A stretch of DNA of 64,000 nt from Tipula vernalis. Its lineage: Eukaryota; Arthropoda; Insecta; Diptera; Tipulidae. The DNA lies in assembly GCA_958295665.1 (NCBI GenBank), contig OY282559.1, forward strand, positions 261,212,245 to 261,276,244. The letters are read 5' to 3'. The notes beneath the pieces were generated by a model. It was not told where the DNA came from. It did no database searches and saw only the letters and a list, made by a program, of their open reading frames with translations. Shown here piece by piece: positions 1 to 11,740 of this stretch. Made by a program: the position numbers and the translations under genes. Each line of letters opens with the position of its first letter. The first letter of the stretch is position 1.

Positions 1-904
1 TCGCAGTTTCATAAGGTTGCCCAAAATTTCTCTTACGCTTTAATATGTTTTGCTTCCATAGCTCAGAATTTGCCGTCCTTTTCCTTTTATTTAAAATAAT
101 TTTCGACTCTAATATATTCAAATCATCACCAGTTAGACCATCTGCATTTAAGTTTCTATATAGATATCACAAGAAAATAATATAATAAAATTAATTACCT
201 GAATCAAGCCTCGAATTATTTAATGGTTTAATATTATTTCCCAATAGACCACAATCAACAGTTGCTTGACTACTATTAACATCCGTAATTATGGGTTCAC
301 GAGCATCAGTCAGAACATTGTGTATCATGTCAGCTCCATTAGGAATAATTGATTGGTCTAATATATTCAGAAGTGGTATAATAGTTCCATCTGAATCATT
401 TAGAATAGCCATATTTTCAATCTGTTAGTAAATCAAAATAATAGTATAGGTAGTAGTTAAATATTGAGACGTGCTTTATAACAATTACCTGCCCTATGTC
501 AATATCCATTATATCTATATTAGTTGAACAAGGAAGTCTGTTAGAATCAGAATCGAATATTTTTTTATCTGAGTCGGCACTGCTCATTTCAATATCCATT
601 ATAAGTTCGCTGGTATTTACGCTAGGATTCTTTTCACTAAGTTCTTGCTGAACATCATCAGTTACATTAATTGTAACGGGATTTAATAAATTTGAATCTT
701 CTAAGTTTAAAGTAAAACTATAAAGTTATTGTAATATATTCATTAATTATTTTATGTACTTACCTTGGCAAATAGGCTTAGAAATTAAATCATGATTCTC
801 TGCCGCATGCGTTTTCAACTTCTATAGTAATTTTACAATATTTTTACGATTTATTTCATATTTTATGTTATATTAATTATAATTACCTTTAAATGAAAAA
901 CCAT
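1..904 (-). CDS. Uncharacterised insect protein with basic W..N..K..R..G..Y motif, 5 exons, partial
   Basis: Five minus-strand exons can be joined: 904-887, 821-764, 700-489, 421-199 and 141 to beyond the window edge. The four introns are 65, 63, 67 and 57 bp, all GT..AG. The reading frame stays open across every junction for 217 codons, which is unlikely by chance in such AT-rich DNA. The start chosen is the ATG at 904-902. Residues 1-170 are acidic and rich in Ser, Asn and Asp, with no recognised fold. Exon 5 turns strongly basic: KRKR at 189-192, then W199, K200, N202, K205, R208, G211 and Y214. I recall this spaced K/R-W-N-K-R-G-Y pattern from a family of uncharacterised insect proteins, where it precedes a Cys-rich region; that is memory, not a search. 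The C-terminal part lies outside the window. Function unknown; possibly transposon-derived. Confidence 0.6.
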
Positions 905-1967
905 ATTTAAAAAAAATTTACTCGGATTGAACACTTTTTGCCAAATAATTTTAATTATTAGAGAGCGAAACACAAAACCGTCCGTCCTTTCACGCAGAAA
1001 AATTTATATTTGCGAACTTATACCACTTTTCCTTTGTTTTTATTTAAAAAAAAAATTCCACTTAGAATATTGTTTCTAAAAAAGAGTCACATCACTTAGT
1101 GCGTTTTGGTTTTTGATTTTGTAACAGTTTATCGTAAAAATATTTTTTTATTTTGCGACGAAAATTTAACGAAAGAATGTCACAATTTAATTTGTAACAC
1201 TTATATAGAAATAAATTTATAAAATCAATTAACATTCTTTTCGAATATAGAATTTCATTTATTATGTGACTGTCTTACCGAAAATATTGGGCCGAAATAA
1301 TAGCAAGAAGTTTTGTCATAAATGAGATGTAACAGTTAAATATAAAATATTACAACTAAATTTTGCATTAATTTGTCTAAAATGTAATTACATTTTATTT
1401 ATAACAGTCTTGTAGATAAAAATTTTGGTAATCTAAAATGGTCATAACACATTTTTATTAATTAATTATAAAAATGATAAAGAATTTACTAATTTTATTT
1501 AATTAAACAATACTTCTATGCCAAAAGAACCATATTCTAAAATAAAATAAAAAAAGATTTTTTTGGACTTAAAAATTAACGCGTAAAAATTAAACAGAAC
1601 AGTATGTTCTACATATATCCATGTATATACCAGAAATATTTAACTGTGTACATAACTGCCTACACCAAAACCACACAGATCCCGCCAAAAAACGTACTCC
1701 ATACCTGTCTACGTATTGTTTTTTCTAATAATATTTAAACAACACAAACAAAAACAGATTTGTGTATATAATATATATACAAATACAGTCGTTGGCTATG
1801 ACTATACATAACCCTTGACATAGCAAATCATAAAATAAAATAAAAAGAAACAAAAAAATGTTTTCACAAATTCATATCACACGAAAATACCTCTAACGAT
1901 TACTGGATAGTACCGTTATGATTTTTTTTGGACATATATTTCCTTGTTGAAGTCTTTCCTCATCAAC
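905..1967. other. AT-rich intergenic stretch upstream of the left-edge gene
   Basis: No open frame, RNA gene or repeat boundary was recognised. The first 100-200 bases beyond 904 should contain the promoter of the minus-strand gene, but no clear TATA or initiator can be singled out in this A/T-rich sequence. Confidence 0.4.
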
Positions 1968-1977
1968 TAATTTTTAA

Positions 1978-2357
1978 CCGAGCAAACGGCGCAGTGGTTA
2001 AAGCTGCTGCGTTTGGATCGGGAGGTACCGGGTTCGAATCCCGATAGGGTAGGGAGCGGGATGCAAAAGGGATTTTTCATCATCTGACTATAATCGGTGA
2101 TGACGATGAACACATCTATGACCCCCTGTTGAGAGTGCAGAATCCATGGGCCGACCCACCTTTCATGTCAACTATAGGTTGGCATGAAGTAATGCAATGT
2201 GCAGGTGGTTTATACAAAGCGGGTCTATAGCCGTTCGTCCTCGATTTGGCTACTACTGCGTAAAGTAGGACGGTAAAATTAACGGCGAAAGAGTTGGGAG
2301 TGCCTTGAGCCCCAGAAAAAGATTGCATAAAATCAAAAAAAAAAAAAATAATAATAA
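1978..2357 (+). mobile_element. tRNA-derived SINE with target-site duplication
   Basis: The first 70 bases read like a tRNA gene. A box-A-like GGCGCAGTGGTT lies at 1988-1999 and a box B GGTTCGAATCC at 2031-2041, with spacing suitable for an RNA polymerase III internal promoter. A tRNA-unrelated body of about 260 bp follows, then an A-run and (AAT)n tail ending at 2357. The element is flanked by the perfect 10-bp direct repeat TAATTTTTAA at 1968-1977 and 2358-2367, as expected after LINE-mediated insertion. The head lacks a convincing acceptor stem, so it is not a functional tRNA gene. Mobilisation would need the enzyme of a partner LINE, which cannot be identified here. Confidence 0.85.
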
Positions 2358-2367
2358 TAATTTTTAA

Positions 2368-5300
2368 TTTACTTCCACTACACTATTCACTACACAATCA
2401 CACGCGATATTAATCAATTTAAGCGACACTGTTTGCGATGTTTACAAACAAAACCGACGCACATTTACTTAAAACAAAAATCCCTCACTTTTAATTTATA
2501 TTATTTAAATGAAAATAATTTAAATTAAATTAAATTAAAATATATATTTTCCACTTCACTTCACAAAATTAAAAATGAAATAATCTTCAAATAAAATAAA
2601 ATTAAATTAAATTAAATTCTCGAAGAAGACGACAAAATCTCTCGTCTTTATTCTTCGAGCGTCAACGACCGACCGCCCTTTAAATCAAATATGGCTATGT
2701 AAAGATTTTACTTACATTTCAACTAATTACTTATTATTATTTTATTCTTTAACAAGAAAATGTGCAGTTATATCTCTTTAAATGCCCACATACATATTTG
2801 TGTAGGCCACTTGCAACAATTCGTTCTAAAGCGGTGCCGTTGCCCTGTCATTGTGTGTGACACAATAACATACAACATTTTTCGGGGTTTTCTTTTGGTC
2901 TCTTTCTCCTCAAAAACAAAAAAAACACTATTTAAATTAACCCTTTGCGGTCGTAGGTCTACCCTTTGCCGCCAAAGCTTTTTTACCACCTTACCAAATA
3001 GTTTTTGTATCAAAGCAAAACCAAGTTTCTGGCATACAATAAATATTCCGTTTAGAGACACAAAATGAAATTTCTAGTTTCTTATAAGAATAAAATTCGC
3101 ATCTTCGGAAATTGTTAAAAAGTCGCCTTAATAACTCTGATTTCGTCTTAATGTGACATTCTGAATCTATCTCACGTTAAAGGCATGTATAGTTGTCTGT
3201 GCTAATGTCCCAAATTACGCATATTTAAGATTTTTTGCTAGACGAGTTCTTATTCTACAATGAACATTGACAGGGATCTCAGATACCAAAACCTGATCAT
3301 GGTTAAAATTATGGTTTTTGAGAGGCAGCTGCTTTGAGTCACAATAGGCCCAGGGTAATATATGGAACTTTTGATCTAAAACAATTATTCGATTCTAAAA
3401 TTTGATTACAAGTATTAAAGTAATCTCCGGATTCCGATTTTGAAGCTGAAATTCCCTGAAATTCAGAAGCTAAATTTAAAATACAGCTAGGATCTTAAAA
3501 ATATTAAAATTTATAAAGTTGATTATAGAAAATGTACTTATGTAGATTGAAAAAGTTACGCAATATTTTAGTTCAATTTGAAATTCCAAATGACAACTTG
3601 TCAAATTTTGCTTCAGACATTTTAAGTTCGTTAAATAATATTGAATACTCCAAACCTTAATATTCCAAGATTCTAAATACAATTTCAATTTTGGATATAA
3701 AATTGACAAGCGAGTTGCAAAACTAAACTAAATTGATAATTACTCGAAAATTGGTAGCTGTATAGTTCGATAAATCAGAAGAATAAATTAAATTAAAATT
3801 TGATTTTAAAAACCTAATCACTTTTTTCCTTAGACAAATAAATACGTTACAAATTTTTAATTATGATTACTGAGATATTTTCGTAAATGTTCGAATTTCA
3901 GCATACATATATGAACATCAGCTAAGAAAATCGGTTACAGCTTCTTGTAGTGATTGGTTTATCTAAACCAAAATTTATAAAATTTTCATAACAACATCAT
4001 TCTGGTCAAATTGAAATAAAAGCTTCCTATAAATCGTCAACTAAATCAATAAACATTACATAGATGGCAGTAACGACACTACAAATTTGGTAAAATCGAT
4101 CCAACACTTAAAACCCTGGGGAAATTTCAAGTTCACAATTACAGGAAAAGCAAAGCAAATTCACAAAATATTAAGAACGTGAGATAATTTTGTGATTAAA
4201 CAAATTGTTTTCGTATTTTTATGTAAGCACCTATAGACATCTGACGTACATTAGTGAAACTAAAGATAAATTTAGCAATTTTATAAACGTTTTATAAAAT
4301 TTTTGGTTTTTTCATTGAAAAACTGGAAGCTAAAAACATCATTTTTTTCTATGGATTCCTATGGCGAACAATGAAAAGTTATACCACTAAAAAAACTTCT
4401 AAAAAATTATAACGTATGATTATAGACAGCTCTATATTCTAGAAGGCTCAGGCAAAATTCGTCAAAATAATTTGAGACTAAAGTCTAAATTTAGAATAGT
4501 CAATTGAATTATCGTCTATATATGTTTTGTGTTAGACATTGATCGGCTGCGCGGGTAATCTGAGATCCATGAACAAGATGACCAAAATGCTTAGCAGAAA
4601 ATACACTATTATTAATACATTATTTGCGAGGTCTTGGATTTTATTCTTTGGACTTTGGAGGCCATATTATGGAAAGTTTGAGAACCTTTGTTTAGATGAG
4701 TATTACAAAAAAACAACTGTCGACCGTTAAGGGTTAACAATAATAAAAAAAACTAATCTAATTTAGTTTATATTATGGAGATTACAACGATATTGAGATA
4801 AAGTATTTAGTGAAACTGCAGTAACTATTTAGAAACAATTTATATTTCTTATTTATTAAAGGTAATCAACATTCATGAATTTGGTGATTTAAAAAATTAA
4901 AACAAAAATGGTAATATAATTTGTAGTAATTAAGGCAAAAATAAATTACTTGCGCATGTTGATTGCAGCTTGTTGATTGCATAATTATACCAATACCAAC
5001 GCCATGTTGACTGCAGATTAAAATTTTTTACATTTTTTTTTACTAGAAACCATTACTTGTAAGCACACTTCTAGGTTAGGTCATGTACTAATTTTATGGT
5101 TTGTAGAATATTCTTAGGCGTGAGTTGCAAGAAATTATAATTTTTAGTACAGTTGTGATTTCGATTAGATAAACTACGGCTTACTCTAATACTTTTAATG
5201 TTTAATTATAATTATTAAGGCAGATAAATTTGCAGTTCTTGTTTACAAAAATTTACCATCTCCATTTTTTTATTAGACTATTTTTATTTTAGACACTATA

Positions 5301-6018
5301 TAGTTGAAATAATCACAACAAAAACACTTAATTAACTTAGCCTTGAACTTGAACTTCAATATTTGTATTTGTTGTCACGTACTCCTGAAATCATATAAGA
5401 AAATTTGTTTGTTTAAACACTTTATATTCTTCCAATATTTTAAATACTTGTCTTATAAAATTGTTAGTTTATGATTTTATAAATTCCATTAAATCTTTGC
5501 AATCTAAAATAATCAATTAAATAATTTATGTAAATTTAATTTATAAAAATTTTCTTACAACAATAAGTCATTTGACATTCAATTGAAATGAATTAACATT
5601 TGTTAGGATTTAGAACCTCGTAAATGTTAAAGCCGTTTCGGTAGCTCAATTATTAAAATAATTAGTATGTTTTATGTTTATAAATTAAAAAGGTTATTAC
5701 CACCTATTTGTGATTATGTAAATTGAAATGATTCTAAAAATATTTCTTAATTGTAAAATCAATTAAAATCACTCTCTTTTTCATTGAAGCGATAAGATCA
5801 AAACCAAACCAACAAACCAGCTAACACAAATAAAAATAAAATAAATTTATAAAGTTTTGAAAGGCGAATCGTTTTATTGAACCCTAAATAATATTTATCA
5901 AATTGTACTTTCATTATTATCGCACCAAATTGTTATCGCGCCTTTTGGTACCCCTTTTGGTACATTTATTGGCCTCATTTAGCACCCATATTGCAACATC
6001 CCAGCTAAAAAAATAGTT
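2368..6018. other. Non-coding stretch; possible minus-strand leader exon near 2370-2700
   Basis: No gene can be supported. Bases 2370-2700 read on the minus strand resemble a fly 5' untranslated leader, with many GTG and AGTG words. They include an inverted repeat CTCGAAGAA (2619-2627) / TTCTTCGAG (2651-2659). The rest is AT-rich without recognisable repeats. Short frames at 2760-3068 and 4539-4730 have no protein-like features. Confidence 0.3.
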
Positions 6019-6225
6019 TAATTAGAAAAACCGGCCGAAGTGAAAAGAGAGCGCCCGGAACAGGAAGGAGCGGAAGAATCTAATTTATCAAATGGTGATA
6101 TTTCCGAGAATTATTCCAGTGGAGCACCACAAATTGAATTTATCTACGATACATCAAAAAAGATATATCCGCGCCTTCGCCTACGCCAATCCATAGTGAA
6201 ACTACAACTCATCTTCAAATATTGA
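6019..6225 (+). other. Short protein-like open frame, possible exon or relic
   Basis: After an in-frame stop the frame is open for about 68 codons. It is clearly richer in G and C than its surroundings. The peptide begins LEKPAEVKRERPEQEG and continues acidic and Ser/Asn-rich, then has FIYDTSKKIYPRLRLRQS before ending. A TTAG just upstream could be a splice acceptor, but no donor follows before the stop. No family is recognised. It lies next to a LINE relic of the opposite strand and may be a fragment of a mobile element or a dead gene. Confidence 0.25.
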
Positions 6226-6229
6226 AGTA

Positions 6230-6960
6230 ACATAGAAGTTGTAACGGCGTAAATGTCCCAAGAATTTAGCGCTCACCGCTGCCTTGTATATTTGTTCGGT
6301 CCGAGATGTCTTTCTGGTGTTAGTCAAACCTAGCGTAAAAAATGAGAGTAGTTGTTGGTTTTACTAGAGAATACGCAGGATTGAAACTTTTTGGGGATTA
6401 AATTCAACCATATTAGGATCGTCCTACATGAGAATTGTTATCAGATCGTACTTTAAGCAGGATCGCATAACGACCCTTCCAGCGATAACTTTGTTTCGCG
6501 AGGAAATATTAGAAGACGGGAAATATTAAGATGAAAATAGAGAGTACTGCCATCATCATAAGAATGAGCGACATTGAGAGCTTATGATAGTAGATCATTA
6601 ATAAAGATAAAAAGAGAATTGTCGACAAGACGGATTTTTGAGGGGCACCGGCATTTAATGTATGAACTGAGGCTCTCGCCACTTGGATTTTGCGACAGGA
6701 AAGATAATTCTCAATCCATGAATTCAGCGAAGAGTAAGACCCGGTCGAAATACGGTCGAAAATCTTCGAACTATCAAGTGCTATAACTTGAGCCTCGCCA
6801 GATAAACCGCAGTGATGATCGGATATAAGGATATATCATCTGGATATTTCATTAGTTGAAAATTCATGACTCACTCCATTACTTCTGATAGAACAGAGGC
6901 TATGACGATTCAGCGATAATTGGAGGGGTAATATTTACGAGAATTTTACCAATCATACAT
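6230..6960 (-). pseudogene. Decayed LINE reverse transcriptase relic
   Basis: Minus-strand translations in shifting frames recall a non-LTR reverse transcriptase in the correct order: a DSSKIFDR block (usual form D.SKAFDR) near 6740-6800, then FINDLLS with a stop near 6600, then HSYDDGSTL at about 6540-6566, where active relatives have an A/F-DD catalytic box. Stops and frameshifts break every segment, and the catalytic box itself is altered. No ends or target duplication were found. The clade cannot be assigned firmly; the spacing recalls insect Jockey/R1-type elements. Confidence 0.5.
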
Positions 6961-6969
6961 GCTGTGTGT

Positions 6970-8288
6970 GTAGAATCAAAATGAAACCATTAAATGTAAA
7001 ATTTTGGTAATTCGAGAAATATAAACGAGTATTTTCAGTCGAGCAATAATCTTCTATTTTACTCCCTTGATGCATAATATACTATGCACTTACAACTAAC
7101 AAAATTTAATTTTTTTTAGGTAAAGGTTAGGTATAGGCGGAAAGTGTTTGTTTGGATCATTTTTAGAAACTGATATTTTATAAATAATAATGAAAGTGTT
7201 TTCGTCGAATGTCGAATAGAGTCAAAAATTTAATTAATTAATTACAACCTGCTTCAACACTATACCTATACAACGTTCAACAATACGTGATAGGTCCGAT
7301 TCTAAAGGCCTCAGCAGAGACGAGGTAAACGTCGATTTCCGCCTCTAAACCATATAGTCATAGTGTGGTGGTCGGGGCAAGAAAACAGAGAATAAATTCA
7401 CTGGCCTATAAATAATTAATATTGGCTGCCACTTGAAATAGTAAGTTTTTCAAACAGTAAGAATTTTTTTTTGAAATTTCAAAATTATAATTTTCTAATT
7501 TCTTCAACCACAAATACCTAAAAATTTTCACAAATTTCGAGAAGTCCCAAAAACAAAAAAATTAATATTTCGTATAAATTCAAAAAATTGAAAACGTGCC
7601 CGTCTCTTGTTAATTCTTACTATATAATTGAGTTTCTATTCAGATAATTAAAGTCTTATTCATATAATAGAGTTACTGAAGCGCTTGATCAATGGCAAGC
7701 ATTTTAAAATGATTCAAATAGTTTAATCTTTGTATAAAAAATCTATGGCTCTAAGGACGAAATAGTTTACGGCGTTTGCGAAGTTGAGAATATTTTAGCT
7801 ATAATGATAAGTGATAAAGGGGCGCTTCTTATCATTCCATTACTTGGCAATAGATGACTTGGATCATGGCTAAATGGCGTTTGCCATCTGTTCAGGAAGC
7901 CAATAATCCAAAATTGATGTCCTAAAATAAATAAATATTCATTTTTTATATTCAAAATTTATATTTAAAATTCATGTAGCTTAGCTTTACATTCAATGGT
8001 TCATGTATAGGCAGCATGTCAGAATTATAACCTAAAAACTAATTAAAACTATTATTGGACTTTACAGTTTAAATGATACTTGTCACGTTTATTTCACTCA
8101 CCTTATTTATTAAGATTTTAATTTATAACATTTCTATCTCTTAATTTACGTTCAATTTACGTTATTATTGTAAATTTAAGATTAATTGTGTTTGTTTACA
8201 GCTGAGAATATTCAATGTATTACATGTAGCTGCCTTTAACTTGCACTTAATGCCATCTATTATCAGCTATATATACTATATCTTTTTG
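6970..8288. other. AT-rich stretch, nothing recognised
   Basis: No gene, RNA or repeat end is seen. A 62-codon minus frame at 7767-7955 has no recognisable motif and is not called. The last bases, GCAATATAT at 8289-8297, recur at 20048-20056 on the far side of the LTR array and MITE. Confidence 0.35.
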
Positions 8289-8297
8289 GCAATATAT

Positions 8298-8791
8298 TGT
8301 TACGTTTTTGCCTTGTCAAATAAGGTTCGTATCACTGGATTGCGAATAATACAAAATCAATTTAATTTATCTCCAACGAATTTATTTATTTCACAAAATT
8401 TATTACAACACAGTTTATCAATAAAAATTCACAAAATCACTTTATATAAATTATTCTTAAATTTTACTGTTCACTTATAATTTTTATTTCCACAAAAACA
8501 CTTTTTAATTCACTTTTTAATTCCTTTTTAATCTTTACTCTATCGCTTACCAAATATTACTTATTCTTACAACTTTACACTATCGCGTTCCAAATACTAA
8601 TAATCCAATTCGATCTTGTTCGCCTTTTTATATACACAAACCAAGCTTCTCGAAAGTTCACGACTTTTCCAGTTGGAATAGCGTAGAAACATTACGTAAC
8701 AATTTTTATCATGGAAAATTCCATTTAGTACAGTAAAACATTGAGCTATTAGTTTTACTTATTCTATTACACACTAGGTGTCACCGTCACA
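8298..8791 (-). mobile_element. Solo LTR of the gag-protease element family (494 bp)
   Basis: This 494-bp sequence starts TGTTACG and ends GTCACA on the plus strand, so it is a minus-oriented LTR with TG..CA ends. It is homologous to the LTRs of the three complete elements to the right. In details, such as the segment reading CACAAAAACAC, it is closer to the 12268-15696 element than to the other two. ATAT flanks it on both sides (8294-8297 and 8792-8795), as expected for a 4-bp target duplication followed by LTR-LTR recombination. TATA and heat-shock-like motifs are present in the same places as in the other copies (HSE-like 8647-8659). Confidence 0.85.
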
Positions 8792-8800
8792 ATATTATAT

Positions 8801-9297
8801 TGTTACGTTTTTGCCTTGTCAATCAAGGTTCGTATCACTGGATTGTGAATAATACAAACTCAATTCAATTTATCACCAACGAATTTTTTTTATTTCACAA
8901 AATTTATTACAACACAGTTTATCAATAAAAATTCACAAAATCACTTTATATAAATTATTCTTAAATTTTACTGATCACTTTTACTTTATTTATCGCACTA
9001 CAACACTTTTTAAATCACTTTTTAATCCTTTTTAATCTTTATACTATCGCGTACCAAATATTACTAATAATCTTACAAGTTTACACTATCGCGTTCCAAA
9101 TACTAATCATCCAATTCGATCTTGTTCGCCTTTTTATATACACAAACCAAGCTTCTCGAAAGTTCACGACTTTTCCAGTTGGAATAGCGTAGAAACATTA
9201 CGTAACAATTTTTATCATGGAAAATTCCATTTAGTACAGTAAAGCATTGAGCTATTAGTTTTACTTATTCTATTACACACTAGGTGTCACCGTCACA
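8801..9297 (-). repeat. 3' LTR of copy 1
   Basis: 497-bp direct repeat of 11762-12258, in minus orientation. It carries the HSE-like TTCTCGAAAGTTC at 9153-9165 and the complement of TATATAAAAAG at about 9130-9140. It shares with the left LTR of copy 3 a C in the AATCCTTTTT segment where both right LTRs have T. Confidence 0.9.
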
Positions 9298-9308
9298 CTA
9301 CCCCTCAC

Positions 9309-11723
9309 CTAAGCCTGTTCGTCCCGAACAGGACCGAAATTACCTCCTCTGTAGAGGGCCAGTCTCTCTAAATGTACCGCCATTGGTTTACCTCCTTGTC
9401 CTTTTCTTGTCCTGTAGGGTGCCGTCCATATAGGCTGCACTTTCGCCGATAAATCCCCCTTCTTTTGTTGCGAGTTGTGAAGCCACACCAATTGCCCCTC
9501 GTGTAATCCCTGGCCATTTGCCCGTATGGCACATCGAGTTCTCATCCAGTCGCCCGACACTCGCACAACTCGGCCCTTCTTATCCAATGTCTGCTTAACC
9601 TGGTGTTCTTTGGTTTCCTCAACAATTGTTTCAGATTTCGATGGCAGCTCCTCGCAATGACTGATTGTTACTCGCCTTACTGCCGCATCCGTACCGTTAA
9701 ATTTAAGTTTCAGTTTGATGTTATTGCTGCTCAATATTCCTTGTCCAAAATCCAACACAAAGCCATTCATCCTCATGAAGTCCGTTCCCAAAATAACCTC
9801 GTCCACAATGTCTGCGACCAGAACTTCGTGTGGGAAAAGAGTTTCGCCGATCCTTATGCTCACGATCTTTTTCCCTTTAATCATTGCACTCTCCCCATTT
9901 GCCATTCTTAATTTTAACCCATCAACCAGCTGCACTGCTCCTGCGATCAAATCTTTCCGAACAATTGTGTGGGTTGCTCCGGTATCCAGCGTAATAATAC
10001 ACCTCCTCCCATCAACACCGCCCCTAACTGTGATGCTGCTTCCGCCTCGTGCTTCACTCGTAACAGGGATGAATGTTATGGGGCAACCAGACGGTGAAGC
10101 CAGCTTCGGTTCCTCCAAACTGACTTCTAACCTTTCCACTTTACCGACTGTTGCCATTAGCTCATCCGTTCCCTGCTCTCCTCTTCGTGCTCTTTCCACG
10201 GAAGATGGTGATCCGTGCCGCTTTCCTCCTGCTTCCAAACAATCTCGCGAGATGTGGCCAATCCTGTTACATATCCAACATCTTCGCTCGCTGCTTTTAG
10301 ACCTTTGTCCCGACCGTTCGGCGTTTGTCCGCATAAAAGGTGGCGATCTCATCTTTCTCTGTATAACACTCCGACAGTCCATTGAGATGTGACCCAACTT
10401 GTCACATTTCCAACACCTAAGCCTGCCTCTTCCGCCTTTCTTTACCATTCGCTCCCTGATGCCGTTCTTGTCTGAGTTCATTTGGCGCCTAAATAATGAC
10501 GGTCTTGTAAAGTTCTGCACAGCCTCGATCGTTAACGCAAACGCAACGGTTTCCGCGAAGGTTGCTTTAGGTGACAACATCACCGCCCTGCGTGTTTCTG
10601 GATCTCGAATGCCGTCAATAAATGCGTCAATTTTAAGCCTTTCCATATAATCGGCCGACGTACTGGTATGTGCTAGATGTACTAATCGCTCGATTGCCGA
10701 TGAAAATTCCTGAAGTGATTCTCCTCCCTTTTGGTAGCGGCTTTTCAATTCCATTCGATAGATTTCACGCTTGTGGTCACTGCCGTACTTCCTATCCAGC
10801 GCCTTCATAATTTCGAGATAACTGTTGCGATCTTTTTCCGGGATTGTTTGTAAGGCCTCCGCTGCTTCACCTTTAAGGGCCACTATTAACGCTGCGACAA
10901 GATGTTCATCATTCCAACGGTTTTGATTGGCTGCCGTTTCAAATTGAAATTTGAAAATGCCGAAAGATGTTGTACCGTCGAAGTTTGGTGGTTTTAACTT
11001 AACTGATTGAACGGTTTGTACCACTTGCGTCGTTGTTTCACTTGCTCTGACATCAATCAGCTCTTTCTCTAGACGTTGAAACTTTTCTTCAACCTGTTGA
11101 ATCTCCGTCTTAAATTCAGTTCTAACATGTTGAATTTCTGATTGTAAATCCGTCTGCAATTTCTCTATTTCACCATGAACATTTATAGATAGTTCTAAAA
11201 TTTTCTCGTCCATTTTCTTTTGACCTTCGGCAATTTCCCCCATCTGACGCTCTATAATTTGGTTTGACTCCTTAATTTCGCCCAACTGTTGTTTCATTTC
11301 GTGTTTCATTTCCTGGTTAGACTGATTTTGTTGTTCCAACTGTCGCACATTTTGTTGTTCCATTTCATTTTTAATTTCTTGATTTGACTGCTCAATTTTC
11401 ACCATTTGTCGTTCGTTTTGTTGTTTCATTAGACACATCTGTCCTGTCATTTGGTTCATAGCAGCTATTAACTGCGACAAATCGAAACTTCCAGAATGTT
11501 CTTGTGTCTTTTCGACCAACGGTTGTTTATCTTCTGCTTTCTGCTCTATGGTTGCTGCATCCGTTACTTTCTCTCCAAAATCATGATGTTCCGCGTCCAG
11601 CCCTTCGTTCTGCATGGCCTCACGTAGTCGTGCTTGTAAAGCTGCTTTAATACCATCAGTAGCCAAACCCCGTTTCTCTAGTTCTCTTTTTAATTCTGGA
11701 ACTTTTAATTCGTTGAGAATCAT
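9309..11723 (-). CDS. SAP-Gag-zinc knuckle-protease fused to integrase C-terminal tail (804 aa), copy 1
   Basis: Intact 804-codon ORF. Residues 1-36 match a SAP DNA-binding helix-extended-loop-helix (L..ELK.EL.KRGL..DG.K..L..RL). Residues 85-225 are a Gln/Glu/Lys-rich coiled coil. Residues 240-410 form a Gag capsid-like domain. Two CCHC knuckles follow at 437-450 (CWKC..LGHISMDC) and 482-495 (CWICNRIGHISRDC). An aspartic protease has LDTGAT at 579-584 and ILGTD at 644-648. Right after the protease, from about 718, the sequence becomes an integrase tail (DWMRTR..IRANGQ..HEGQLVWL..), including a GPY/F-like WTAPY at 766-770. About 800 residues of RT, RNase H and integrase core are missing, yet the join is in frame. 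Start: first ATG downstream of the primer binding site. Confidence 0.9.
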   Translation of the reverse strand: MILNELKVPELKRELEKRGLATDGIKAALQARLREAMQNEGLDAEHHDFGEKVTDAATIEQKAEDKQPLVEKTQEHSGSFDLSQLIAAMNQMTGQMCLMKQQNERQMVKIEQSNQEIKNEMEQQNVRQLEQQNQSNQEMKHEMKQQLGEIKESNQIIERQMGEIAEGQKKMDEKILELSINVHGEIEKLQTDLQSEIQHVRTEFKTEIQQVEEKFQRLEKELIDVRASETTTQVVQTVQSVKLKPPNFDGTTSFGIFKFQFETAANQNRWNDEHLVAALIVALKGEAAEALQTIPEKDRNSYLEIMKALDRKYGSDHKREIYRMELKSRYQKGGESLQEFSSAIERLVHLAHTSTSADYMERLKIDAFIDGIRDPETRRAVMLSPKATFAETVAFALTIEAVQNFTRPSLFRRQMNSDKNGIRERMVKKGGRGRLRCWKCDKLGHISMDCRSVIQRKMRSPPFMRTNAERSGQRSKSSERRCWICNRIGHISRDCLEAGGKRHGSPSSVERARRGEQGTDELMATVGKVERLEVSLEEPKLASPSGCPITFIPVTSEARGGSSITVRGGVDGRRCIITLDTGATHTIVRKDLIAGAVQLVDGLKLRMANGESAMIKGKKIVSIRIGETLFPHEVLVADIVDEVILGTDFMRMNGFVLDFGQGILSSNNIKLKLKFNGTDAAVRRVTISHCEELPSKSETIVEETKEHQVKQTLDKKGRVVRVSGDWMRTRCAIRANGQGLHEGQLVWLHNSQQKKGDLSAKVQPIWTAPYRTRKGQGGKPMAVHLERLALYRGGNFGPVRDEQA

Positions 11724-11740
11724 TTTCTTTTTTATTCACA

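Noticed and set aside
1978..2050. A tRNA gene
   Set aside because: Boxes A and B are present but no proper acceptor stem or anticodon arm forms. A SINE body, tail and target duplication follow.
2760..3068. Opposed frames of 102 and 97 codons
   Set aside because: No motif, no codon bias, no splice context; both are probably chance.
9603..10650. Open frames of 83-225 codons opposite the gag ORF (also at 14094-15214 and 16503-17550)
   Set aside because: They are antisense shadows of the Gag-protease ORF. They recur in all copies only because the sense sequence is conserved.
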